From positions 1 to 16,467 of the forward strand of contig JABCPU010001089.1 in NCBI GenBank assembly GCA_016800925.1: DNA of 16,467 nt. The letters are read 5' to 3'. Source of the DNA: Suillus spraguei. Taxonomy: Eukaryota > Basidiomycota > Agaricomycetes > Boletales > Suillaceae. Numbering within the stretch: position 1 is the stretch's first letter; each line of letters opens with the position of its first letter. Below the pieces are notes generated by a model. The model saw only the letters and a list, made by a program, of their open reading frames with translations, was not told where the DNA came from and searched no databases. Made by a program: the position numbers and the translations under genes. Shown here piece by piece: positions 1 through 8,812 of this stretch.

Positions 1-40
1 ATATGAAAATGTGCTGTTTCAAGCTCAGCATGAGTTTGTT

Positions 41-385
41 TGCCACAGTGAGATCAGTAGCGCTCGAGTGTTGTAACTGCCATATGTAAACATAGCGTGA
101 GGCAACATGTAATAAGACTTGCCGTGGAATCAGTGATAATGAACATAAAACAAAACGACACACCAAATGGAGCTATGTGGATGTGGCAAGGACATGGAAG
201 GACATCAGTACGTGGAACGTGGTGCAGCAGTCGGTACAGTGTACAGTAAGCGTGAGATGCTGCCGGTAATGCTAAAGGGATAAGACAGCCATGGACAAGT
301 GGTAACTCCTATAGATGTGAGACGAGTGTCAAAAGATAGGGTTTTGAGCCCAGCGCCAATATGTTCGTTACAGTGCTCCCTCATC
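41..385 (+). repeat. Left arm of a long imperfect inverted repeat
   Basis: The reverse complement of this stretch matches about 2157-2510 along most of its length. Good blocks include AGCTCCATTTGGTGTG, CCTTCCATGTC, AAAACCCTATCTTTT and AAGTCTTATTACATGTTGCCT, separated by substitutions and small indels. The arms face each other across about 1.77 kb. This could be the long terminal inverted repeat of an old foldback-type element or two opposed copies of a dispersed repeat. I see no convincing target-site duplication and no coding sequence inside the arm. Edges are approximate. Confidence 0.75.
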
Positions 386-485
386 CTGTATTTGAAAAAC
401 ACCTGCCTGGTCTCTATCTTGTGTCTCAGTGAGGGAGTATGTTGGATGAATGAATCAAGATTGATTAAATATGTACGCATGATAC

Positions 486-513
486 AAGTCCCAGAGATTA
501 ACCTCTGGGACTT
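486..513. other. Perfect 11-bp hairpin with 6-nt loop
   Basis: AAGTCCCAGAG, then ATTAAC, then CTCTGGGACTT: eleven perfectly paired bases around a six-base loop, followed on the plus strand by a pyrimidine-rich tract. Bacterial-type terminators are not expected in a fungal nucleus, so the structure more likely belongs to the surrounding repeat. Function unknown. Confidence 0.6.
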
Positions 514-1874
514 TCCTTTTCCTTATTTAATTTCTTATCACTTCTTGGCACCTTTGACACCAATGTCAGACTACTGGTGTCTCTATCACTGGCAGCTTCT
601 TTCCATCTTACTTGATACTTAATACCTTGCTCATATGCAGTTCCACCTCAGCATTGTCTATTGCATTTGCTGAGGTATGCACTACCGTCTTTTGTATTCA
701 CTCTAGCTAACATGTACCTTAGACCTTGTCTAGCTTATCAACTTATATACCATATGGAAGCCCTTTTATGCACCAAGGCAACTTAGAATTAAGCTGTACT
801 GCCAGAGTTGGGTTGAAACATCATTTTTCAGTGAGAATTCTCCTCTCATATGGTGTCTGTATATACTGAAACACACAGACAAACCAGGCGCAGTAATTCT
901 TCACCGTTGCATTGCATATAGCAGCTACAGGAACTCTCGAGAAGAAAGGAAAAGAACATGAGCATGAGGTCACCCTAACAAGCAACTTCCCTGCACCTAA
1001 GTTGTGTCTGATCCCTTCCAAGTTAGATGAAGCTCCATAGCAGGTGAGCCATGTGCATCCCTATTTTGTGCCCAAGTCATGTCACAAAGGACATAAAAGT
1101 CAACAATTAGTGTATGTGACTAAATTGATGAGATGCATCAGGAGAGCCATTTCGCAGCATCATGGCAGACAACTCTTAATACCAGTATATCACTGATCCA
1201 TCATAAAGGACAGGGCAAGCAGTCTTTTTCTCTGAAGCAAAAGTCTAACCATTTATATCACTATCTCAGATATCGTTTATGCAGGCAAGCAGGATTTTTG
1301 TGAGGTTGAACTTGTGCCTCATTCAGTTGTGGACAGTTGGCTAGAACAAAGCTATGGAGGGGCCACTAGGTGTTGGAAAGGCAGGGCTCTGGTGTGAACA
1401 TTAATATTTGAGGTACGGTATGGTGCAGCAAGTGAAGTCCTTGTTTTTCAGATTCAAATAGTAAGCAGTCAGAAACCGGTGTGACCGACTCAAGAGTTAG
1501 CATGGTGAAAGGGAAGGGCCACAAAATGCTCACCATTGATGTGAACATGTTTGTTTGGTGTACTAGGGTGAGGTTATGCAGTCACAGTTTCTGTGTGACT
1601 GAAACCCTGGACTGGAGGCCAAAACACCAGTTCCTGAGTGGTCATTAGGTCAATACCTTCCTTGACTGTGGCTCATGAGGTACTCCCACAGTTTTCAAGC
1701 TGCACAGTATTACACTTGCATGGTGTCCTGCACCAAAATCATTTACTGATAAAACCCTGGAAGATATCATGCAATCAAGCAATTCAAGCGCTTGGGAGGG
1801 CAGGATACCTACTTAATTACAGATTTGATCATGTCGGATGGCTTTGGAGTATTAGCCTTTGAAAGAGAAATATG

Positions 1875-1900
1875 TACAGTTGACTTGCTCATAATGTATA
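1875..1900 (+). repeat. 26-bp segment repeated inverted at 4753-4778
   Basis: The 26 bases match the reverse complement of 4753-4778 exactly. The core is TTGACTTGCTCATAATGTAT. Both copies lie in non-coding, repeat-like DNA, which suggests fragments of the same dispersed element on either side of the transposase remnant. Confidence 0.65.
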
Positions 1901-2156
1901 GCAATGAACAGCCCTTTTTTCTATACAATATGAGACATAACACTACCAAATAATTCCAACAGTGCACACTGCTTGCACATGTCCAGAAGTCAATACATTC
2001 AGTGAGTACAACATCAAAATGGTATGCAACTATTGGTATTCCAGAATTTTCCAATGTAGCCTGCTTTGCATTCTGCAATCCTCAACCCATTGTGCCTGCT
2101 TGAAAGGCACAAATTTTGTGAACAAGATCAAGTGAAGAATCAGCACAACTTCACAC

Positions 2157-2510
2157 AATACATGCTGCTGTGATGAACAATTGGTGCTGGCCTTAAAACC
2201 CTATCTTTTAGCGCAACATCTCATGTCTTAGGAATCTCCACTCGTCTATGGCTGTCTTGCTCCTTTAGCACATGCTGGTGGCATCACATGCTTGCCGCAC
2301 ACCATACTGACTGCCACACCACGTTCCATGAACCAATGTCCTTCCATGTCTTTGCCTCATCCACACAGCTCCATTTGGTGTGTAGTTTATACATGACCGC
2401 TTACCACTGATTCTACAGCAAGTCTTATTACATGTTGCCTTGTGCTGCAGCTGCCTCATGCTATGATCACATACTGGCAGTTACTTCACTCAAGCACTAC
2501 TGATCTTGCC
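2157..2510 (-). repeat. Right arm of the long imperfect inverted repeat
   Basis: Partner of the arm at 41-385, in the opposite orientation. Shared blocks run in matching order to CTACTGATCT near 2497-2506, after which similarity fades. This arm has small insertions relative to the left one, for example around 2441-2455. The divergence points to an old insertion. Confidence 0.75.
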
Positions 2511-3084
2511 TAACGCATCCTGAGTACATACAAAATAAGATATAAGCACTTCATAGCCTGCATGATACAGTACCTCATTTTCACCATACTATAGGTCAGG
2601 ATTAGTGTCTAGCTCTGGAACCACCCAGTAGTAGACTTAGTCTTTAGTTTCCTTATCACTCATTAATTGATATCATTCATTCACCATTACTGCTGGACTT
2701 TTGACTCCTATTTTGACTTGACTTCATGCACACCGCTGCTTTACCGCTAAAAGTACCGCAGCTTTCTCAATTGTTTTTTCTGCACCACTCGCACTCTACC
2801 GCCACCGCTGACATTACCGCTCGCTCAACACTACATTTTCAGGCATTGTTTCAGTCATGCTAGTACTGCTAGTTCTGGTGGCATCTTCACTGACAGCAGC
2901 AACTCACTGCTGCCTGCTACACCACATTAGCACATTGGTTTGACAGTTACTTGGCTATACTAACAGGCATCCCCCTTTAGGGTCGAACACTCTTGCTTAG
3001 CAAGTGAAGCAGACTAGACAGAGCACAAGACTCACATACTAGCTTAGGAGGTGGTTTATCTACAGCCCAGGCTAGGTTGTATCT
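2511..3084. other. Non-coding spacer
   Basis: No open frame of useful length, no splice signals that chain together and no RNA gene found. The trinucleotide pattern ACCGCT/ACCGC recurs several times between 2735 and 2825 without forming a regular tandem array. Confidence 0.4.
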
Positions 3085-3816
3085 TTACACTGCCTCAAGC
3101 TTTTTGCACAGCGGAATCAGTTCAATAGCACAGACCTTGGGTGAATCATCCTCATCCTCATCATCTGATTCCACTTCAACCAGTTCCCCTCTCTGATTGC
3201 TTGCTGGCACTGAATTTCTGCAACAATTGCATTGTCATCTTCATAAGGAGTTACTTCCCCAACATTCTTCTCTTCTTGAGGATTGAGAATCTTCAACAGT
3301 CAGTGGTGCACCAATGATCTGTCTCTGTGTTGTAAGCTCCTCTATAGACTTCATCAATTCATGTTCAAGGGTATCAAGCTGAGGTGCCTTGGGGAGAGGC
3401 AGAATTTTGACAACGAGCCCAGTCTTTGACATGCAGCTGATGCAAGTTTCTTGATGGCCTCGGATGCTTTAATATTGTCACCCTCCACGTCCATAACAGC
3501 TTTGAGGGCATCTATCCAGTCCTTCTCAATGTAATGATTGCCAAGGTATTTTTTGCCTTGAGGCAAAGTCAAGGTGTGTGCGGTCCTTTAATTTTTCATG
3601 ATAGGGTTGCCTGGGTGACTCAAGCACCCCCTCTTTCTGTGTCTTGAAATGCTGGACGACACAATCCTGGTAAGTCTGAATGTTCATCAATGTATGCAAA
3701 CACCATCCAGCCAGTCATTCAAGGTAAGGTTCTTGTGCCTGCCAGTATCAGACAGCTTGGTAGATGTTGTGAGACCATTTTTCTGGCTAGGTGTCTTCAG
3801 TTTCCACTTGTATGGG
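3085..3816 (-). mobile_element. Decayed pogo/Tigger-type (CENP-B-like) transposase remnant
   Basis: Read on the minus strand, about 3816-3560 gives pieces like the N-terminal helix-turn-helix of pogo/Tigger transposases: NLTLNDWLD, then after a frameshift VFAYIDEHSDLP, then in another frame CVVQHFKTQKEGVLE, and finally KLKDRTHLD. About 3560-3085 resembles the C-terminal tail: KKYLGNHYIEKDWIDALKAV, LASAA, LEHELMKSIEEL, an acidic run ESDDEDEDD and a last segment CAIELIPLCKKLEAV ending at a TAA at 3085-3087. The central DDE catalytic domain is missing, so the HTH end is joined to the tail by a deletion, and stops and shifts break every frame. It cannot encode a transposase. The family call rests on remembered motif resemblance. 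Confidence 0.6.
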
Positions 3817-3989
3817 GCAAGTTTTGGACATAATTGGCATTTCTTGGGGCTGTGCACCATTGGGATTAGAATAACTATAAATTAGTCATCTTACATTGTT
3901 GTTATGCATTAACCTCCAGCAACTCAGCAGTAGTCCTACTCAGTACAGACTATATCTCATAATATATATCAGACCTTCAAAGGCTATAC

Positions 3990-4664
3990 ATACTATCTTT
4001 GGCCCAGAGTTGCAAAATGTTTCGACCAGTTTTTATAAGACAACAACTACACAACATTAAAATAAGAAACAACAGGAGCAAGTAGAAATTAGTACAGACT
4101 CTAATGCTATGTCAAAAAGTAAGGAAATATGTCAAGGCCATGTTGCCAGAGAGAGGCTGGTGCAAAACAGTGTTTGAGCACAGAGTTGCAAAAATTCTCA
4201 CCTACACAGAAGCCATCATGTCACACTATGTTACACTGCCATTTTAAGTCTCCAACAATTCTGAACAAAACTGGGCAATTGTCAAAATCCTATCTGCAAC
4301 TCCGAACACAAGCTCACACCTCCTGTCACGCTATGCATGTCGATAGTACAACATTTATATCTCTCACATAAACTCAGTGCTCATGTTAGAAAAAATTAGA
4401 ATAGTGTTATAAGATAATGAGAAATTATTTTTAAAATTTATGATTTTTTACTGCACATATCAGCCTCCCTTCAATGGATTGGCATGGAAAGTGCATATAC
4501 TGAACAGTGTTTGCTGCCGCAAGCACTTCCAGTCCATTTTTATGGAATAAAAAATTTATACAGCAGGCTATGTACTGACCATACTCTAGAATCATTGTGT
4601 AAAGGAATGAGTGGAAGATGAGTGTGCTACATTGTGATTTGCAACTCTGGGCCAAAGATAGTAT
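3990..4664. repeat. 675-bp segment framed by a perfect 27-bp inverted repeat
   Basis: The 27 bases at 3990-4016 are the exact reverse complement of 4638-4664; the shared core is CTTTGGCCCAGAGTTGCAAA. A partial third copy (AGAGTTGCAAAA) lies near 4181-4192. The inside is AT-rich and non-coding. This looks like a small non-autonomous DNA element or a snap-back element next to the transposase remnant, but I see no clear target-site duplication outside the arms. The short frames inside have no recognisable product. Confidence 0.6.
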
Positions 4665-5040
4665 ACATTATACAATTTCTGGGCGTCTACCTGCATACCA
4701 CGATGGGAACTGCCAAAAGTCGATACAATATGAGATTTATACACTACTAACATATACATTATGAGCAAGTCAACTGTATTGACACAGCATACTGTAAGAA
4801 TGCTCAATTAAAAGGAACTGGTACCGAGTGACAAAACTGTGGTGTAAAGATTAAAAGGGAGTGTGGGTAGGAAAACTATAGGAGTGAGTGGGGAAGTGTG
4901 AGGTACAATAAACTTGATGTCATTGCAGTGAGAAAAGTGAATGCAGGAAACAAAGTTCTAGCACGTTCCCTCAGCTGGACATACATTACCAGCACTCAGT
5001 CATGACCTCAAGTCACAACTGCATAGTATAATTATGGCAA
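4665..5040. other. Non-coding spacer carrying a 26-bp repeat copy
   Basis: No gene seen. It contains the inverted copy (4753-4778) of the 26-bp segment at 1875-1900 and runs into the 3' flank of the COX17-like pseudogene. Confidence 0.4.
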
Positions 5041-5419
5041 CTAGATGTTGAATCCAAGCCCTCGCATGCATTCAACATGCTTCTGGAGTAGCTCAGCACA
5101 TTTGCCTTCTTTGCTGCCATTCTGAAGAAAACAAGCATCACAAGCAGATTTCATTTCTGGGCAGGCACAACATCTGTTCACATGGAAGTAGCCCAAGTCA
5201 GCTGGTATAGCAAAAACAGATGTCTACACTCATGGTTTAAGACCTTGCAGGTTGAGAGGGTTCATCTTGGGGTTTGTGGGATCATATGAATTTTTCTTTG
5301 AGAGCAGGTGCGGGTGCGGGTGTTGATGTTAGTGACCACCAAGATAAAATCTGAACAAACAGACACAAAGAGGTCAAACAGCAAAGAAGGGAAGCAAAGA
5401 TACTTACATTTTAGAACAT
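5041..5419 (-). pseudogene. COX17: COX17-like mitochondrial copper chaperone, broken copy
   Basis: Intact COX17 carries copper to cytochrome c oxidase assembly factors in the mitochondrial intermembrane space. The last exon (5173-5041) encodes the diagnostic core: CCAC copper site, CPEMKSACDAC (C-x9-C), CAELLQKHVEC (second C-x9-C) and the family ending MRGLGFNI before TAG at 5041-5043. The middle exon (5350-5234) gives STPAPAPALKEK, then YDPTNPKMNPLNLQGLKP in the next frame. The intron at 5407-5351 is textbook (GTAAGT to TTCAG). Three lesions are visible: the only start I can place (5419) meets TAA at codon 3, an extra T at 5289-5290 shifts the frame, and the second intron (5233-5174) begins ATGAGT where GTGAGT is expected, although its CTGAC branch site and CAG acceptor are intact. 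Family identity is strong; expression of a working protein is unlikely unless the start is elsewhere and the shift is an error. Confidence 0.85.
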
Positions 5420-6175
5420 ACTTATATGTCAGAGCTGCTGAGGTAGCCTGTTTAACTGGAGGAATTCATGATTAGCTAATGCAGGTTCGCAATCACGTAA
5501 TTTCTCAACAACTCGGTTACTTCCGGACCCTACTACAGACTGTCAGTGTCATGCTGCGATGAAAAAGGTCAGTGCACACTGGCATGCCAGTATACAGCCG
5601 TTGTAACACGACTCGGTTAGGGTGTGTTGGATTATCAGGGGTCGAGGTACGAGCTCGACACTTATCGGGAATCTTTGGGATCAATGGCGCGTCAATGGCG
5701 CAATATTGCCGGGCGTCGGCAGCATGGTTTCAGCATTGACTGGCATATATAAGGAGGTATTTTTCTGTAGGAGTACACTATGCATTTGTCAGCGGGTTCA
5801 CTGTAAAACCTGAGTTGGTATTACTTCGCAGAACGTGTCCAAGACTTGCATGCAACTCAACAGGGTGATCATCTAAGTTAAATAGCTCGCAACTCGCGAC
5901 TGTCGCGAGCAGCCCTTCGTGTTCTTTTTTTCTTGATACCTGTAGCACAGTTCGTATGTTTTGATTTTTGATTAGCTGCTTTTTGAATAAGTCCTGATTC
6001 AGACACAACAGATTCACGCGAAGGCACATCATTTATTCCACAGAGGAGGGATTACACATAAAGTAAGATCAAAGTAAGATAACAAAACGAGATACAGAAC
6101 ATATACAGACCGACAAACTGAGAAGTCATCATTGAAGGATAAGATGGAAGGTTGACTTATGCTAGTAGTTGCACA
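5420..6175. other. Spacer upstream of the COX17-like pseudogene
   Basis: About 750 bases without a gene I can name. The minus-strand frame 5778-6032 (84 codons) has no recognised domain. A good TATA-like motif (CATATATAAGG, 5744-5754) and a GC-rich hairpin (5893-5909) are the only distinct marks. Confidence 0.4.
5744..5754 (+). promoter_or_regulatory. TATA-like motif without an assigned gene
   Basis: CATATATAAGG is as good a TATA box as the one before the cystine-knot gene. The first ATG downstream, about 25 bases away, opens a frame of only eight codons. It could belong to an unrecognised transcript or be chance AT-rich sequence. Confidence 0.3.
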
Positions 6176-6592
6176 CATCAGGAAATCATGAGTTTACTTA
6201 TTCCTTACTTATTTCAAACTTTTCCCACTTATTTCAAATGGACCTACTTTTTTTCTGAAATTTGACAACTGCTTCAAAATTGAGTATTCCAATATGTTTG
6301 TTGGGCCTGAGAGACAAGTTTCATTGCATAAGACCAACAATTAGTGACTAGTATGAAGCTCGAGTGACACATTAATGCTGATGATTTTATTTCTCAAATA
6401 TTCTCTTGAGGTACTATTTTGCAAATTAAGAGTCCAATAATTTTATAGCACACATTTATAATGATGGCTAACAGATCCTGATAGTTCAGTTGGGACCAGG
6501 TGGTAATTTAAGAGAAATAAGTAGATCCATTTGGAATAAGTGGGAAAAGTTTGAAATAAGTAAGGAATAGGTAAACTCATGATTTCCTGATG
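6176..6592. mobile_element. MITE with 74-bp terminal inverted repeats
   Basis: The 74 bases at 6176-6249 and the reverse complement of 6519-6592 differ at only three positions by my count (71 of 74). The ends read CATCAGGAAATCATGAG inward. The 269-bp interior is AT-rich with no coding frame, as in miniature inverted-repeat transposable elements. High arm identity suggests recent insertion. The target-site duplication is not obvious: CA flanks both ends, and TGCA occurs close to each. It sits 58 bp beyond the stop codon of the aspartic protease. Confidence 0.88.
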
Positions 6593-6649
6593 CAATCAAA
6601 GAACCACTTTAGTGTAATTTTCCGTCCAGTTAGGTAGACTAAACCAAGG

Positions 6650-8113
6650 TCATGCAAGCTCCGCAAAGCCAATTCTGCTCTGTCCAACATCAAATGCAGT
6701 GTACACGTTTCTCATGAAGACGTCTCCAAAAACCCATTGAAATTGACCTGAATTTATATCTGGAAGGTCATAACCTACGATACCACTAATGCACTTTTCG
6801 CTGATGAATCAGTGGGGCCCATATTGAGGATCTCCGCGGAAAGCTGGAACGCCTTCCCCCCAAGAGTGATGGTCACGTTTGGCATGGCGTTGCACGGTAC
6901 TTAAAACAATGCTCAGACAGCCATAAAAATGAAATCGTCGAGCCGCTTACATGCATATATGCCTTTATCAACTTCTGTTGCATTCATAGCTGCATACAGC
7001 TGATTGACGTAGGTAATATTGCCCAAGATCACCGTGGTCCCGGTGTCAACAATGGCGGCGAATTCATGGTCAATTTCTTTCCCATCGATCTCAATGGAAT
7101 CCCCAGTAATCTGCCAGAACCCTGATAAATACATGATCTGAGAAGCGCCGCTTAAACTTACAACTGATGGCTCACCTGTCTAGTTACTGGAGTATACGTG
7201 AACGTACCTTCATATAATGCAGGGTTCACACCACCAATGTAAAGCTCAGAACCAAAGGATGCAATTTTAAAAGCAAACACTGGTTCTGGGACAGCTTTTT
7301 GTGCAACCAGCGTCTCGAAAACGGAGTTTGCATGATATTCGGAATTCGACTTGAGACTCATTCCTACAATCCCGTCATATTTTTGCATTTGAGAGACTAC
7401 TGGATGTATTTGAGGCAACACCAAGTGTTTGTGCAGTGGCCTATGACAGACTTCACGAATCAAGACGAAGAATTGCAAGAAAATGACGCACCTTGAAGCC
7501 AGTGAGTGAGACAGTGTCTGTATATAGATTACCTGAAACTATGGAATTATCGGCGTACGACATGTTGAACGCCTTTCCAAGAGCCTCAGAGGAAGAACTA
7601 CTATTAGGGTTGTATAGTTTATGCCCGCCGCAACCGGCATCACAGCTTGATCCAGGTAGAAAGAAGTCCGAGGAACCAGTGTCAAACATAACTGGTTTCG
7701 CATTATCGCATCTTCTTGACTTAATATCGAGGAACACAAACCAGAAAACGTCTGCGGCGGAGTGCCGACTTCGATTGTTCCATCCATACCAATTGTTGTT
7801 TGCGTCGTCAATTAGTGAATCAGATCCTGCACGCTTGGTTAGGGAGAGGGCCACGCCAGTGTTTCTTTCGAATGAAGCAGCGACCCTCTGTAGCTTGCTA
7901 GATATCTGATAAGTGGGGGATGACTCTGAACAATCACAGTCATGTACGCTTCTGTGCTGGAAATATGAGCTCTGATTAAAGTAGGGTCAACATATCCATC
8001 AGCGATCTCGAGAGTAGATTTTTTCATTAACGGTATTGAAAGTGACTGTGCGATGGTAAACCAACGACCAATGCCTGTAAGGTAGCGATTGAGGACAGTA
8101 ATAAAGTACGCAT
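6650..8113 (-). pseudogene. A1 (pepsin-like) aspartic protease, frameshifted copy
   Basis: Secreted acid protease family. Exons, minus strand: 8113-7948, 7897-7742, 7691-7492, 7440-7176, 7121-6951, 6899-6650; introns 50-54 bp. Exon 1 starts with signal peptide MRTLLLSSIATLQALVVGLP. First catalytic motif DTGSS (about residue 110), flap MSYADNSIVSG, second motif DTGTT (about residue 287), ending SRIGFAELA. With shifts corrected the product is about 401 residues, normal for the family. Lesions: one base missing near 8050-8056; ATGG duplicated as ATGGATGG at 7780-7787, splitting WYG from TIEVGTPPQ; an extra A in the run at 7380-7384; one A missing at 6795-6798 before the CISGIVG block. The acceptor before exon 5 is unsure: either a 54-bp intron ending at 7122 with one G missing, or a 38-bp intron ending at 7138 that adds five residues. 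Family call is firm; pseudogene status depends on read accuracy, but the 4-bp duplication favours real decay. Confidence 0.88.
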
Positions 8114-8303
8114 TGTTGTGAGTGAGATAGAGAAAACCAGTGGGTAGAAGGAAGGGTCTTAAAAGTGTTTGATTTGTCAATTTCTCCTAAAACCTTCAAC
8201 CTCCTTTATCTTTTTTCTCATCGTGACTCATACGCCTACTTCGTGAGTGGTTGATAGCGCCCTGATACATACCATCGTCTGGCGTTAGGTGTTTTGCTTG
8301 GTC

Positions 8304-8375
8304 ATCCGTGCGTCGGCCAGTACTAGGACAGCTGATTAGAAATCAGGCCTCTCGCGGCTTGACAATCCTGTTTTG
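8304..8375 (+). pseudogene. tRNA-Ser(AGA)-like degenerate fragment
   Basis: GGCCAGTACTAGGAC resembles the D arm/A box of serine tRNAs. It is followed by CTGA-TTAGAAA-TCAG, a proper seven-base anticodon loop with T at 33 and anticodon AGA, then GCC-TCTCGC-GGC, which would be the long variable arm typical of tRNA-Ser, and TTGACAATCC as a damaged T arm/B box. I find no pairing acceptor stem and the B box has extra bases, so it is not a working tRNA. It may be a tRNA relic or the head of a tRNA-derived SINE. Confidence 0.35.
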
Positions 8376-8704
8376 TGTTAACTTCTCGTAAAACGCAGAC
8401 TGTATCTTGCTACAGTTGGTCACAGTGTCTCGAAGTCAAGGACTGTGACAGGGTGGAATTTGAATATATAGTATGATGCAGTCAGTTTGAGTTCAAAACT
8501 CACGTACGAGTAGTGTCATTGGGTGCCAGTGCACTGCAGAGTCATAGCACGCAAAACGTGAACTTTGGTGTGACCATAAATGAGAGTCAGAGGTGTTTAC
8601 ATATATCATGATCATGGACGCTGCGATGTGGCCAGTTGGCTAAAATCTGATTGCTATACGATTCTGATACATGGATGTTGCAGTAAAAAAATGGTGTTGA
8701 TCAT

Positions 8705-8721
8705 CGGAGTTTAAATCTCCG
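8705..8721. promoter_or_regulatory. CGG-N11-CCG palindrome, possible zinc-cluster factor site
   Basis: CGGAGTTTAAATCTCCG, with perfect arms CGGAG/CTCCG. CGG-N11-CCG is the half-site layout bound by Gal4-type Zn2Cys6 factors. It lies 91 bp before the SDR start and about 590 bp before the protease start. One match in a few hundred bases could be chance; no second copy was noticed nearby. Confidence 0.35.
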
Positions 8722-8812
8722 GCCCGTATTCGGCTACTAGATCATCCGGAGCGCTCTCTTGAATTGCTGTGTTTCTCCTCCCATGGATTTCTAGTATCAC
8801 AGGTCCACAAAC

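Larger units (their letters stand above)
386..2156. other. Interior between the inverted repeat arms, no recognised gene
   Basis: This 1.77 kb stretch holds only short open frames with no motif I recognise. The longest, 1809-2078 minus (89 codons), has no splice-site context or domain that I can name. The only clear structures are a perfect hairpin at 486-513 and a 26-bp segment at 1875-1900 that recurs inverted at 4753-4778. It is most likely the body of a non-autonomous or decayed repeat. Confidence 0.5.
8114..8812. promoter_or_regulatory. Shared upstream region of the protease and the SDR
   Basis: A 699-bp divergent intergenic region. It holds a tRNA-Ser-like fragment (about 8304-8375) and a CGG-N11-CCG palindrome (8705-8721), described separately. 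Just upstream of the protease start the minus strand is CT-rich (TTTCTCTATCTCACTCACAA then CAATG), as is usual for filamentous fungal promoters. No protein-coding exon is apparent. Confidence 0.5.

Noticed and set aside
486..513. Hairpin followed by a T-rich tract as a rho-independent terminator.
   Set aside because: Genes here have spliceosomal introns, so this is a eukaryotic nucleus; bacterial termination signals do not apply.
4499..4542. ACAGTGTTTGCTGCCGCAAG followed by CACTTCCAGTCC looks like a Tc1/mariner terminal repeat.
   Set aside because: I found no inverted partner within the window and no transposase frame beside it, so the resemblance alone is too weak to annotate.
5778..6032. 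84-codon minus-strand frame as a gene.
   Set aside because: No recognisable domain, no supporting splice sites or promoter in the right place, and composition like the surrounding spacer.
7493..7909. A 138-codon plus-strand open frame.
   Set aside because: It is the antisense of protease 1 exons 2 and 3, including the catalytic DTGSS region, and has no domain of its own.
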